Shown here piece after piece: positions 36,609 to 45,532 of a stretch of DNA of 64,000 nt. The notes beneath the pieces were generated by a model, which worked only from the letters and a program-made list of their open reading frames with translations, was not told the DNA's origin and did no database searches. Each line of letters opens with the position of its first letter. The stretch's first letter is position 1. A program made the translations under genes and the position numbers. Source of the DNA: Hymenobacter ginkgonis (GTDB lineage: Bacteria > Bacteroidota > Bacteroidia > Cytophagales > Hymenobacteraceae); assembly GCF_009755225.1 (NCBI RefSeq), contig NZ_WQKZ01000001.1, positions 992,001 to 1,056,000 of the forward strand, in the 5' to 3' direction.

Positions 36609-37250
36609 ATGAAGAAGCTTTTCTTCCCCGCCGCGGCTACCCTTGCCCTTTCGTTGGGCCTTGCTAGCTGCGGCAGCGACAAAACCGCTGAAACCACCAC
36701 TACAACCACCGACGCCAGCAACACCAACCCCGCCGATTCGGTAGCGGCAATGGCCGGCGACTCGGCCCGCATGGCCAAGCCTGGCGGCGTGATGGTAGAT
36801 GGCGTGGCCATGACGGCTGATAAAGACATCGTAGACAACGCGATGGGCGCCAAAAGCGTGAGCACGCTCGTGTCGTTGGTAAAGCAGGCAGGCTTGGTAG
36901 AAACGTTGAAAGGCGCGGGCCCCTTCACCGTGTTTGCCCCTACCAATGCCGCGTTTGACAAGCTGCCCAAAGCGGCTATCGCTACCCTCAAGGCCCCCGC
37001 CAACGCCGCTAAACTGAAAGGCGTGTTGACCTACCACGTGATTGCCGGCCGCCTGCTAGCCGCTGACCTCAAAGATGGCCAGGAGCTAACTACCGTGAAC
37101 GGCGAAAAGCTGCACATCTCGGTGAAAGATGGTAAAGTAATGGTTAGCAATGGTAAAGATGCTCCTGCTGCCGTAGCCATTGCCGACGTTATTTCGAAAA
37201 ACGGCGTTACCCACGTTATCGACGGCGTGCTGCTGCCATTGGCAAAATAA
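36609..37250 (+). CDS. Fasciclin-domain lipoprotein
   Basis: A 213-residue lipoprotein: lipobox LGLASC (about residue 21), a Thr/Ala-rich linker to about residue 60, then a single FAS1 domain. FAS1 motifs are FTVFAPTNAAFDKLP (H1) and LKGVLTYHVIAGRLLAADL; the end reads GVTHVIDGVLLPL (H2). FAS1 proteins are adhesion or surface proteins; ligand unknown. A palindromic repeat follows it at 37266. Confidence 0.9.
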   Translation: MKKLFFPAAATLALSLGLASCGSDKTAETTTTTTDASNTNPADSVAAMAGDSARMAKPGGVMVDGVAMTADKDIVDNAMGAKSVSTLVSLVKQAGLVETLKGAGPFTVFAPTNAAFDKLPKAAIATLKAPANAAKLKGVLTYHVIAGRLLAADLKDGQELTTVNGEKLHISVKDGKVMVSNGKDAPAAVAIADVISKNGVTHVIDGVLLPLAK

Positions 37251-37265
37251 GTTGGGAACAAGCTA

Positions 37266-37372
37266 AAAGAACGTCCTGCTGAGCAAAGCGAAGCATCTCG
37301 GTCGCGTTACATTGGTCACTAGTCCAACGGCGTGCGCGAGATGCTTTACTTTGTTCAGCAGGACGTTCTTTT
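37266..37372. repeat. Palindromic dispersed repeat, copy 2
   Basis: The left arm begins aaagaacgtcctgctgagca and continues into aagcatctcg; the right arm begins cgagatgctt and ends tcagcaggacgttctt. The same arm sequences, with a different centre, occur at 3502-3599. It lies in the intergenic space after the fasciclin gene, facing the 3-hydroxyisobutyrate dehydrogenase-like gene. Confidence 0.8.
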
Positions 37373-37386
37373 GTTGTCTGCCGGCT

Positions 37387-38271
37387 CTACAGTCCCGCGT
37401 CTTCCGACACACGCTTGGCGAAGCTAGCCCAGTCTACATCGGGCTCACCCAAGGCCACAGTGGCCGTGAGGCGGTCGCGGATGAGGTTAGCAAATGGCAT
37501 CGGCACAGCCTGCTTGTAAGCCTCCTGCACCACCAGGTTCATATCCTTGCGGATGATGGCGGGCGGCGCACCCACGGGCTGGTAGTGCTGCTCGGCAATG
37601 AGCTTGCCGTAGCTCTTGTAAATAGGATTATTAAAGAGCGTGCTTGTGAGCATCTCGTAGAAGCCCACGCGGTCGAGGCCACACTTTTCGGCCAACGTCA
37701 GGGCTTCGGCCAGGCCCTCGATAACGGTGCCGAGCAGAAAATTGCCGCAGAGCTTGGCCACGCTTGCTGCGCCGGGGTCATCGCCAAAGTCGTGGGTGCC
37801 CTGGCCAATGGCGGCTTGGGCGGCCTTGAGGCGCTCGCGGCCTTCGGCCGCGCCCGACGAGCCGACCCACAGCTTGCCCGCGGCGGCCACATCGGGCTTG
37901 CCAAATACGGGCGAAGCCACGAGCACCGAGCCGTGGGCGGCGTGGGCTTCGGCCAGGCGGCGGTTGGTATCGGGGGCCACGGTGCTACACGAAGCGTGAA
38001 TAGCGCCGGGGCGCAAGGTGCTCAAAATACCATCGGGGCCAGTAGTGATGTCCGTGAGCGCCTGGTCATCAGTCAGCATCGTGAACACGATATCGGCCTC
38101 GCGCACGGCTTCGGCGGGCGTAGCCGCCACAGTGGCGCCTTGCGCGCGCAAGTGCTCGGCCTTGGCCGCTGTGCGGTTATAAACAGTAAGGGGGAACCCA
38201 GCTTGAAGCAGGTTGGCAGCCATGGCGGCGCCCATGCTGCCCAGGCCCAAAAAGGCAATTTTATCAGCCAT
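37387..38271 (-). CDS. NAD(P)-dependent beta-hydroxyacid dehydrogenase (3-hydroxyisobutyrate dehydrogenase family)
   Basis: A 294-residue enzyme. The N-terminal Rossmann motif is IAFLGLGSMGAAMAANLL (residues 5-22), followed by VYNRT. The substrate-binding segment ASCSTVAPDTNRRLAEA and the catalytic Lys in SVAKLCGNFLLG (about residue 170) are in place. Family members oxidise 3-hydroxyisobutyrate, tartronate semialdehyde or gamma-hydroxybutyrate; the exact substrate is not determined. It is 40 bp upstream of the NERD-like gene's stop on the same strand. Confidence 0.9.
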   Translation of the reverse strand: MADKIAFLGLGSMGAAMAANLLQAGFPLTVYNRTAAKAEHLRAQGATVAATPAEAVREADIVFTMLTDDQALTDITTGPDGILSTLRPGAIHASCSTVAPDTNRRLAEAHAAHGSVLVASPVFGKPDVAAAGKLWVGSSGAAEGRERLKAAQAAIGQGTHDFGDDPGAASVAKLCGNFLLGTVIEGLAEALTLAEKCGLDRVGFYEMLTSTLFNNPIYKSYGKLIAEQHYQPVGAPPAIIRKDMNLVVQEAYKQAVPMPFANLIRDRLTATVALGEPDVDWASFAKRVSEDAGL

Positions 38272-38311
38272 AAAAAGTAGAAAAACGGGAATGGCTGCGT
38301 GTACGCAAAAA

Positions 38312-39829
38312 TTAGGGGGTAGGGCTGGGTGCCGGAGCGGCCGAGTCGGGCACGCTGGCTGCCGGGGCCGGGGTAGGGGCCGCTGCTAGGCTATCCGCCG
38401 GGGGCTGCTTCAAGAGCGGCGGGTTGTCCACTTTTGTTTCAGGCAGCGAAGTAGTTGCCTCAGTAGGTTGCGCAGTGCTGGTATCCGCCCGGCCGGCGGC
38501 GGCCGCCCCAACGGTATCTAGCTCCTCGGCAGGCTCGTCTGCCGTTTCGGTGGGCTCCGGGTCGTTTTTAAGGCGGTGCTGGGCCGTAGTAACGGGGCGG
38601 GGGGTAGGCGGATGCACGACGCGCACCAGCCCCCACACGCCTGCCCCAGCCCCCACCAAAGCAACGGCCACCAGCCCCCAGCGCTCGGCCTGCCGCAGCC
38701 GCCGAATGGCAGGGTTGCGCCCTGCCGCCGGGGCCGCGGGCGGGGCCTGCATGGGTAAAGAGGGGGTAGGCGCGAGCGGCCCAGCGGCGGGCTGCAATTG
38801 CCCGATGAGCTGCCCTAGCTGCCGAATACGAGTGTCCAGCTCGTGGTTGCGGGCGGCTAGCTCGGCACGCGTGGTGCGCAGCGATTCCTCCAGCGCGGCT
38901 TTGGCTTGCTGCTCGGCCTGGCGCTCGGCGGCCGACTGCCCGGCCTGGGCCAGCTGCTGCCGCAGCAGGGCGAGGTCTTGCTCGCGAGCGGCTTCGCGGG
39001 CAGCCGCTTCGCGCCGCTGCTGGTGCAGCTCGGCTTGCAGCTCTTGGCGCAGTTGCTGGAGGCGTGCCTGCTCCTGCTGGTCACGCAGGTAGGTGGGGGG
39101 TAGGGGCTGGCCGCCGTAGGGCGGGTCGGCCGGAATATCTTCGGCCCCAAGCCAGCGCCACAGCTGCCGCAGCTTTTGTTCTAGAAAATTCTGTGGTGCC
39201 TCGTCAAAGTCGTCGGCTGGCTCCGAAGAAAGGTCATTCTCCGCCAATTCGGCCGTCAGCTGGTCGGCCCAAGTCAGCAAGTATTGTTCAGATAGAACGT
39301 TTTCGGCGGCGCTGGCTAACTGGTGCAGCCGCGCTGGCAACTGCTCTGCGGTGGCCACTAGCTGAAAATCGTGCGCGGCCGCATGCTGGTGCAACTGCGC
39401 TTCCACGGCGGGCCCAAACGTAAGCGGCGCCTCAAACAGGGCCAGCCCGGCGCAAGGGGGTAGGGCCGCCGGCGTTAGGCTCAGCTGCTCGCCCAGCCAA
39501 GCCAGCGCGGCCGGCTGCTGCTGGCGGTAGTGGGCAAAGGGGTTATCGGCACCGTCGCGGCCGGGCAAGGGCCGCCCGTCGAGCTGCCAGGTGCCGTAGG
39601 CGAGCGTTGGTATTGTCAGGTGCCCGTGGTGGGGCGTCAGCACCACGAGCGCTAGGCCGGCGGGCTGCACAATTAGGGCGTCCGCCTCAATGGATGTAAA
39701 CGCGGCCAGGTTGCCCAAAAGCACAGTAGTGAGCGCCCCGCTGTCGGCGTATAGCGCGGCCTGCACTGCCTCGTATTGCCGCTGCCGGGCCGCATCCGCG
39801 AAGGGTACCGGAAGGAGGCTAACCAGCAT
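38312..39829 (-). CDS. NERD-like domain protein with coiled coil and transmembrane segment
   Basis: A 505-residue protein. The N-terminal ~190 residues resemble a nuclease-related domain (ADALIVQPAGLALVVLTPHHG, with LLTWADQL later) but the acidic and Lys catalytic residues expected after the 'G' strand are not evident. Residues about 245-345 form a long coiled coil rich in Gln, Ala, Glu and Arg (REAAAREAAREQDLALLRQQ). A single transmembrane helix (about 381-400, WGLVAVALVGAGAGVWGLV) precedes a Pro/Thr/Glu-rich tail. Function unknown; the NERD assignment is tentative. Confidence 0.65.
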   Translation of the reverse strand: MLVSLLPVPFADAARQRQYEAVQAALYADSGALTTVLLGNLAAFTSIEADALIVQPAGLALVVLTPHHGHLTIPTLAYGTWQLDGRPLPGRDGADNPFAHYRQQQPAALAWLGEQLSLTPAALPPCAGLALFEAPLTFGPAVEAQLHQHAAAHDFQLVATAEQLPARLHQLASAAENVLSEQYLLTWADQLTAELAENDLSSEPADDFDEAPQNFLEQKLRQLWRWLGAEDIPADPPYGGQPLPPTYLRDQQEQARLQQLRQELQAELHQQRREAAAREAAREQDLALLRQQLAQAGQSAAERQAEQQAKAALEESLRTTRAELAARNHELDTRIRQLGQLIGQLQPAAGPLAPTPSLPMQAPPAAPAAGRNPAIRRLRQAERWGLVAVALVGAGAGVWGLVRVVHPPTPRPVTTAQHRLKNDPEPTETADEPAEELDTVGAAAAGRADTSTAQPTEATTSLPETKVDNPPLLKQPPADSLAAAPTPAPAASVPDSAAPAPSPTP

Positions 39830-40013
39830 GTAAGGTAAAAATTAGGCGTTAAAGATTATAAAAGCGGAAGTCAGCTGAAAGTTCACTCTTCGAGCTGTGT
39901 TGCCACAAGCGGAGGGCAGGCCTCAAGACCTGTTGCCTACCCCTAGCAAGTTGTGCCAGCGAGCCGCACCCTGAAAGACTAATTTGTGAACACTTAATCC
40001 GCTCTACCGGCTG

Positions 40014-40937
40014 CTAGTGTCGGTTGTCCTCGTCGGCGAGCATACTGAGGTAGCTCTCGTAGCGGGGCACGGCCAGTTTGCCTTTATCAACTGCTTCGAT
40101 AACGGCGCAGCCGGGCTCGTGCACGTGGCGGCAGTTGTGGTAGCGGCACTGGTTGAGGAGGGCGCGCATCTCGGGGAAATAGCCGGCCAGCTCGGCCGCG
40201 GGCACATCCACGAGTCCCAGCTCCTTGATGCCAGGCGTGTCGATGAGGTAGGTGCCGGGCGCCACCTCCAGCATTTCGGCGAAAGTAGTGGTGTGCTTGC
40301 CCTTATCCGAAAAGGAACTGATTTCGGCCGTTTTCAAGTCCAAATCGGGCACTAGGGCATTGATGAGCGTGCTTTTGCCCACGCCCGAATGGCCCGACAG
40401 CAGCGACGTTTTGCCGGGCAGCAGCGCCTCCACGGCCGCCACGTTGTCGCCCGATTCGGCAGCGCACAGCACGCTGGGGTAGCCCACGCTGGCGTACATG
40501 CCGGCAATCTGGCGCTGGTAGTCCAGGGTATCCTCGTCGTACAGGTCCGACTTGTTGAAAATGAGCATGGCCGGAATATGGTAGGCTTCCGCCGTTACCA
40601 AAAACCGGTCGATAAAGCCAAACGACGTAGCCGGCGACACCAATGTAACCACCAGCAGCGCCTGGTCGAGGTTGGCGGCCACAATGTGGGCGTGCTCGCT
40701 CTTGTGCACCGAGCGCCGGATGATGTAGTTGCGGCGCGGCGCGATGGTATGAATCACGCCCGCACCCTCCGACTGCTCAGGCAGGTCGAAGTCTACCACG
40801 TCGCCCACGGCCAGCGGGTTGCTCACCTTCAGGCCTTTATTCTTGAATTTGCCCCGCAGCCGGCAGCGGTAAAGCAGCCCGGTTTGGCCCCGCACGATAT
40901 ACCACGAGCCGGTAGATTTTATGATGATGCCGTTCAT
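40014..40937 (-). CDS. rsgA: Ribosome small-subunit-dependent GTPase A
   Basis: A 307-residue circularly permuted GTPase that acts late in 30S maturation. An N-terminal OB fold (GKFKNKGLKVSNPLAVGDVV) precedes the permuted G motifs: G4 NKSD, G1 SGHSGVGKSTLINAL and G3 DTPGIKELGL. The C-terminal zinc-binding segment is CRYHNCRHVHEPGC. The start at 40937 (MNGIIIKSTG) is typical; the ATG at 40970 adds 11 Pro/Ser-rich residues. It lies 53 bp downstream of waaA on the same strand. Confidence 0.96.
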   Translation of the reverse strand: MNGIIIKSTGSWYIVRGQTGLLYRCRLRGKFKNKGLKVSNPLAVGDVVDFDLPEQSEGAGVIHTIAPRRNYIIRRSVHKSEHAHIVAANLDQALLVVTLVSPATSFGFIDRFLVTAEAYHIPAMLIFNKSDLYDEDTLDYQRQIAGMYASVGYPSVLCAAESGDNVAAVEALLPGKTSLLSGHSGVGKSTLINALVPDLDLKTAEISSFSDKGKHTTTFAEMLEVAPGTYLIDTPGIKELGLVDVPAAELAGYFPEMRALLNQCRYHNCRHVHEPGCAVIEAVDKGKLAVPRYESYLSMLADEDNRH

Positions 40938-40990
40938 GGAGGGGGTAGGCGAGGGGGTACTAACTGGCATGGCGAAGAGAAACAGCTGGT

Positions 40991-42235
40991 TTAAGCCAAA
41001 CCCTGTAATTGCCGCAAAATGCGCTCGGTAGCCCCGGCGTGCTGGTGAATGTAGTCGAGGCTGATATCCTGTACTTTAAGCCGGGCCTCCTCGTTATAGT
41101 AGCGCTTGTCGAAGGCCGATTCCAGCTCGTAGGCCGAAGAAATAGAGAAAGCGCATCCCAATTCCACCAGTTCCACCGCCTCCTGAAATTTCTCGTAGCG
41201 CGGCCCAAAAAACACCGGCAGCCCAAAGGCCGCGGCCTCCAGCGTGTTGTGCAGGCCGGCCCCAAACGCCCCACCCACGTAGGCAAACCGCCCGAAGCGG
41301 TAGAGCTGGCTCAGCATTCCCACGTTGTCGATGAGTAGCAGCCGCGCCTCGGTCGCGGTGGCGGGGGTAGCCTGCGAGTAGCGCACCGTGAGGCCCGGCA
41401 TGGCTGCTTCCACTTCCTGCAAATGCGCCTCCGATACCTCGTGCGGCGCCACGATAAAGCGCATGCTGCGTGCGTGCTTGCGCAGCAGCGGGGCTAGCGC
41501 GGGCAGGTCTTCGGGCCAGATGCTGCCAGCCACTAGCACGGGCGCGCCGTCGGCCACGAAGGCTTCTACCAGGGGTAGGGAACGCGGCGGAGCGGCGGCC
41601 GTGGCCACCACGGTATCGAAGCGGGTATCGCCCGCCACGCTTACGCGGGTGAGCCCAATGCCGCGCAGCAAGTCGGCCGAGGCCTCGTTCTGGGTGAAAA
41701 GGTGGCTTAATTGCCCCAAAATTTGGCGGAAGAAGCCTCCCCAGGGCTTAAAAAAGATTTGTGAAGGCCGAAAATTAGCCGCCACTACCACCGCCGGAAT
41801 CTGGTGCGCCCGCAGCTCACGAAGGAAGAAATACCAAAATTCGTACTTTACAAATACCGCCAGCTGCGGCCGCACGGCTGCCACAAAGCGCTGGGCGCTC
41901 ACCGCCGCATCGAGGGGTAGGTAAAAAACGTAGTCGGCTCCCGGCCAGTTTTGGCGCACTTCGTAGCCCGAGGGCGAGAAGAACGTGAGCACGATTTTAT
42001 GGGTGGGGTACTGCCGCCGCAGCCCCTCAATGAGGGGCCTACCCTGCTCAAACTCGCCCAGCGAGGCGCAGTGCACCCACAGGCGCGGGGCCGCGTCGGC
42101 GGCCAGCGCCTGCTCGATGCGGGGCAGTAGCCCTTGCCGGCCGGCGACCCAGGCGGCAGCTTTGGGGTTGAAGGGGGCCACCAGCCGCAGCAGCAGCGCG
42201 TAGATGGTCAGGCCAAAAGAATATAGAAAGCGCAA
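40991..42235 (-). CDS. waaA: 3-Deoxy-D-manno-octulosonic acid (Kdo) transferase
   Basis: A 414-residue GT30 enzyme attaching Kdo to lipid IVA in lipopolysaccharide synthesis. An N-terminal membrane segment (FLYSFGLTIYALLLRLVAPF) precedes LWVHCASLGEFEQGRPLIE, the acceptor motif with the catalytic Glu, then FVKYEFWYFFLREL and the C-terminal donor-site GGAFGAGLHNTLEAAAFGLP. The complete family length is present. It lies upstream of rsgA, with which it may be co-transcribed. Confidence 0.95.
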   Translation of the reverse strand: MRFLYSFGLTIYALLLRLVAPFNPKAAAWVAGRQGLLPRIEQALAADAAPRLWVHCASLGEFEQGRPLIEGLRRQYPTHKIVLTFFSPSGYEVRQNWPGADYVFYLPLDAAVSAQRFVAAVRPQLAVFVKYEFWYFFLRELRAHQIPAVVVAANFRPSQIFFKPWGGFFRQILGQLSHLFTQNEASADLLRGIGLTRVSVAGDTRFDTVVATAAAPPRSLPLVEAFVADGAPVLVAGSIWPEDLPALAPLLRKHARSMRFIVAPHEVSEAHLQEVEAAMPGLTVRYSQATPATATEARLLLIDNVGMLSQLYRFGRFAYVGGAFGAGLHNTLEAAAFGLPVFFGPRYEKFQEAVELVELGCAFSISSAYELESAFDKRYYNEEARLKVQDISLDYIHQHAGATERILRQLQGLA

Positions 42236-42242
42236 ACAGCAA

Positions 42243-42272
42243 AGCCGCGCCCGGCATCAGGCCGGGCGCGGC
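42243..42272 (-). terminator. GC-rich terminator-like hairpin after the peroxiredoxin gene
   Basis: The arms agccgcgcccgg (42243-42254) and ccgggcgcggct (42261-42272) form a perfect 12-bp stem with a 6-base loop, lying 34 bp past the peroxiredoxin stop and just before waaA. The minus-strand T run after it is weak, so termination may be partial. Confidence 0.55.
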
Positions 42273-42305
42273 TGCAAATTTACAACCCGTCGTAGCGCTT
42301 AGCTG

Positions 42306-42884
42306 CTACTTGTCGGCTTCCCAGTTGGCGGGGCAGGTTTCGCCGTGTTCCTCAAAGTGTTGCAGGGCATCCACCATGCGCAGCGAGTCGGAAATGCGGC
42401 GGCCCAGCGGCCGGTCGTTCACCAGCTGGTGGCGCACAATGCCGTCGCGGTCAATCAAAAACAGACCGCGATATGCCTGGGGCGTGCCCACAAATACCAT
42501 TTCACCAGTTTCGCTGTAGTCGTAGTGGCCGGCCAGCACGTCGTAGTTAGCCGAGATAGTCTTGCTTGCGTCGGCCACCAGGGGGTAAGTCACGCCCCCA
42601 ATACCGCCTTCATCGAGCGGGGTGCGCAGCCAGGCTGCGTGCGTCTGGTGCGAGTCGGTGCTACAGCCCACTACGGCCACGCCGCGGCGCTCAAACTCGG
42701 GCAGCAGCTCCTGAAAAGCCAGCAGCTCGGTAGGGCAGAGGCCCGAAAAATCGGCTGGGTAAAAGAAAAACAACACGTAGCGCTTGCCCAGGTAGCGGTC
42801 GAGCGAAAATTCGGCTTCCACCTGAGTGCCGATAACGGCGGATGCTTTAAAAGCGGGGGCGCGCTTGCCAACGAGAACGGCCAT
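42306..42884 (-). CDS. Typical 2-Cys peroxiredoxin (AhpC/Prx1 type)
   Basis: A 192-residue peroxidase reducing H2O2 and organic peroxides. The peroxidatic motif reads FFFYPADFSGLCPTELLAF: Cys48 is present with PxxxSxxC, where Ser replaces the usual Thr and FSGL replaces the common FTFV. The resolving Cys is in HGETCPANWEADK near the C-terminus. The start at 42884 (MAVLVGKRAP) fits; the ATG at 42953 adds 23 non-family residues. The reductant is presumably thioredoxin or AhpF, neither seen here. Confidence 0.92.
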   Translation of the reverse strand: MAVLVGKRAPAFKASAVIGTQVEAEFSLDRYLGKRYVLFFFYPADFSGLCPTELLAFQELLPEFERRGVAVVGCSTDSHQTHAAWLRTPLDEGGIGGVTYPLVADASKTISANYDVLAGHYDYSETGEMVFVGTPQAYRGLFLIDRDGIVRHQLVNDRPLGRRISDSLRMVDALQHFEEHGETCPANWEADK

Positions 42885-43019
42885 GGGAGTAAATAGGAAG
42901 TAAGAAGTTGAAAAGTTATGGGTCGAGGCGCGGGCTCCTGCGGTCTGCTGCAAAACCGCGGCGTTTGCTGCGGTGACAACACCCCAGGTGCCTCCCTTAC
43001 TCCAAATCCTACCCCACGG

Positions 43020-44321
43020 TTATTCGCGCACCAAAAACTGAAACGTGCTGCGCGTGCGCTGCTCCAGCAGCAAGACCCGCCCGCTCGTGAGCTGCTCGAT
43101 GCTGGCTTGGTCGTAGTTCTTGATGGTAAACAGCGTCAAGTCGGCGTTATAATGAGTGCGAAACTGCCCTTGCAGCAGCACTAAGAGCCGCTGCACCCGC
43201 GCCTCCGCATAATCGACGCACACTGAAAAGCTGATGGCCGAGTTCTGCATCAGGTTGATTTTGAGCCGCGCCTGGGCCAGGGCCCCAAAAATTACCTCCA
43301 AGTTTTCCTCCGAAATAAAGGCGAAGTCCTTGCTTTCAAACGACAGCAGGCACTGCCCGCCCTTGCGGATAAACGCGGGTACCAGCGGCGGGTGCTGGCA
43401 GTCGTGAATGAGCGTGCCGGCGGCCGCGGGGTCCAAAAACGACTTCACCCGCAGCGGAATATGGCGGTCGGCGAGCGGCTTCAGCGTTTTGGGGTGAATG
43501 ACGCTGGCCCCGTAGTACGCCATCTCGATAGTTTCTTGGTAGCTGATTTCGGGGTAGCGCACGGTGTCGGCAAACAGCTTAGGGTCAGCATTGAGCAAGC
43601 CAGCTACGTCCTTCCAAATAGTCACCGATTCGGCCCGCAGGCAGTAGGCAAAGATGGCGGCCGAGTAGTCGGAGCCCTCGCGGCCGAGCGTGGTGGTGGC
43701 CTTGCGCACTGTGCCGCCCAGGAATCCCTGCGTCACTACCGGGCCGGCTTTTAGCAAGGGCGGCACGGCTTTGGTAAGCGCGGCTTCGGTCACCGACCAA
43801 TTCACGCGGCCCTCCCGCCAATTACGGTCGGTGCGAATAAGCGGGCGGCAGTCGAGCCACGTTGTTTTGTGGTAGAGGTTCAGCGCAAAAGCGACTAAGC
43901 GCGAGGCTAGTAGCTCCCCAAAACTCACTATCTGGTCATACTGCTGGTCGTAATCGTGGCGCGGGCTTATGTCCACCAGTGCTTGGTCTAGTTCCTCAAA
44001 ATGCTCTTCTAAGTCGTCGTATAAATTTTCGGTGTCTCCCGCCCTGGTAGTAGCATATTCCTGGCTCAAACCTGCGGCGGCCAACCAATGAAAATCCTTT
44101 AAGTGCTTGACCTGATTATCGTAATCCTCGCCCGCGTACGCCAAGCCATATATTTCTTCCAGCGCGTTGGTCGTCTTGCCCATGGCCGATACCACAATAA
44201 GGAGTGGCCGGCCCTGAACCGTAGTTTCCACAATGTGCTTGAGGTTGAGAATCGCCGCCGCGTCCTTCACCGAGGCGCCGCCAAATTTGTAGACTTGCAG
44301 GTCCGTTCGTTCGTTTGCCAT
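43020..44321 (-). CDS. Aspartate kinase
   Basis: A 433-residue monofunctional aspartokinase making aspartyl phosphate for Lys, Thr and Met synthesis. The kinase domain has YKFGGASVKDA, VSAMGKTTNALEEI and TTLGREGSDYSAAIFAYCL (substrate and ATP binding). Two C-terminal ACT regions (about 300-433; FAFISEENLEVIFGALAQ) are the likely feedback site. The start at 44321 (MANERTDLQ) leaves a sensible N-terminus. The gene is divergent from fbp. Confidence 0.94.
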   Translation of the reverse strand: MANERTDLQVYKFGGASVKDAAAILNLKHIVETTVQGRPLLIVVSAMGKTTNALEEIYGLAYAGEDYDNQVKHLKDFHWLAAAGLSQEYATTRAGDTENLYDDLEEHFEELDQALVDISPRHDYDQQYDQIVSFGELLASRLVAFALNLYHKTTWLDCRPLIRTDRNWREGRVNWSVTEAALTKAVPPLLKAGPVVTQGFLGGTVRKATTTLGREGSDYSAAIFAYCLRAESVTIWKDVAGLLNADPKLFADTVRYPEISYQETIEMAYYGASVIHPKTLKPLADRHIPLRVKSFLDPAAAGTLIHDCQHPPLVPAFIRKGGQCLLSFESKDFAFISEENLEVIFGALAQARLKINLMQNSAISFSVCVDYAEARVQRLLVLLQGQFRTHYNADLTLFTIKNYDQASIEQLTSGRVLLLEQRTRSTFQFLVRE

Positions 44322-44373
44322 AAGCCCAAAACTAGGCAGTAGGGCGCAGGTAGGTAGCATGGCCCAAATTTGG

Positions 44374-44381
44374 TAGCTTTG
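44374..44381 (+). promoter_or_regulatory. Candidate -7 element of the fbp promoter
   Basis: TAGCTTTG matches the TAnnTTTG -7 consensus and lies 27 bp before the fbp ATG. No convincing -33 TTTG lies at 19-20 bp spacing. Confidence 0.4.
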
Positions 44382-44407
44382 CGCAAGCTCTCGCCTCCTC
44401 TTATTTT

Positions 44408-45436
44408 ATGGACCATAATAAACTCGCCCTACCCGTCGGCACTACCCTCGACCGCTTCATTATGCGCAAGCAGGAAGATTTTCCCTACGCCACCGGGGAG
44501 CTTTCGCAATTGCTGCGCGACATCGCGCTGGCGGCCAAAATCGTGAACCGCGAAATCAACCGTTCGGGTCTCATCGACATTGCCGGAGCCTACGGCAGCC
44601 AGAACGTGCAGGGCGAAGACCAGCAAAAGCTCGATGTGATTGCCAACATCCGCTTCATCCGGGCCCTGCGCAACGGCGGCGAAGTCTGCACCATCATCTC
44701 GGAGGAGGACGATGACATGATTCAGACCGGCAACAACCAGGGCAAATACGTGGTGGCCATCGACCCGCTCGACGGGTCGAGCAACATCGACGTCAACGTC
44801 AGTATCGGCACTATTTTCAGCATCTACCGGCGCGTGTCGCCCACCGGCCGCGAGGGCACCAGCGCCGACTGCCTGCAGCCCGGCACCCACCAGGTGGCTG
44901 CTGGCTACGTCATCTACGGCTCTAGCACGATGCTCGTGTACACGACCGGCAACGGCGTCAACGGCTTCACTTACGAGCCCAGTTTGGGTGAATTCTTCCT
45001 CTCACATCCCGACATTCAGACGCCTGCCACCGGCGCCATCTACTCCATCAACGAAGGCGCTTCCGAGTCGTTTTCGCCCGGCGTAGCGGCATTCGTGAAG
45101 CATTGCAAAGACTCGAGCTTCTCGGCCCGCTACATCGGCTCGCTCGTGGCCGATTTTCACCGCAACCTGCTCAAGGGGGGCATTTATATCTACCCCGCCA
45201 CAGCCAAAAACAAGCAGGGTAAGCTGCGCCTCATGTACGAGTGCAACCCGCTGGCTTTCATCGTGGAACAGGCCGGCGGCCGCAGCTCCGACGGCTACCG
45301 CCGCACCCTCGAAATTGAGCCTACCCAGTGCCACGAGCGCTGCCCGGTCTTCATCGGCAGCAAAGAGCTGGTAGAGCAGGCCGAGGCCTTCATTGCCCAG
45401 GAGGCTGCCACCGCTCCAGTAGAAGAAGTAGCCTAA
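44408..45436 (+). CDS. fbp: Fructose-1,6-bisphosphatase, class I
   Basis: A 342-residue gluconeogenic phosphatase. The metal site [19 protein letters not shown] (about residues 118-136) is diagnostic, with SEEDDDM before it and [20 protein letters not shown] after it. It converts fructose 1,6-bisphosphate to fructose 6-phosphate. The 15-residue C-terminal extension ([13 protein letters not shown]) is Ala/Glu-rich. Divergent from the aspartokinase gene, it is followed by a 22-bp-stem terminator. Confidence 0.96.
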   Translation: MDHNKLALPVGTTLDRFIMRKQEDFPYATGELSQLLRDIALAAKIVNREINRSGLIDIAGAYGSQNVQGEDQQKLDVIANIRFIRALRNGGEVCTIISEEDDDMIQTGNNQGKYVVAIDPLDGSSNIDVNVSIGTIFSIYRRVSPTGREGTSADCLQPGTHQVAAGYVIYGSSTMLVYTTGNGVNGFTYEPSLGEFFLSHPDIQTPATGAIYSINEGASESFSPGVAAFVKHCKDSSFSARYIGSLVADFHRNLLKGGIYIYPATAKNKQGKLRLMYECNPLAFIVEQAGGRSSDGYRRTLEIEPTQCHERCPVFIGSKELVEQAEAFIAQEAATAPVEEVA

Positions 45437-45468
45437 CCTTGCCGCTTACCCCAAAGCTAAGGGGTAGG

Positions 45469-45522
45469 CTACTAGCCAAAAAAGCGGCTCCCGGTATCGA
45501 GAGCCGCTTTTTTGGCTAGTAG
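45469..45522. terminator. Terminator with a perfect 22-bp stem after fbp
   Basis: The arms at 45469-45490 (starting ctactagccaaaaaagcgg) and 45501-45522 are exact inverse complements around a 10-base loop. The stem holds A6/T6 runs. It serves fbp and the convergent DUF5606 gene. Confidence 0.88.
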
Positions 45523-45532
45523 CTTGTTAGAA

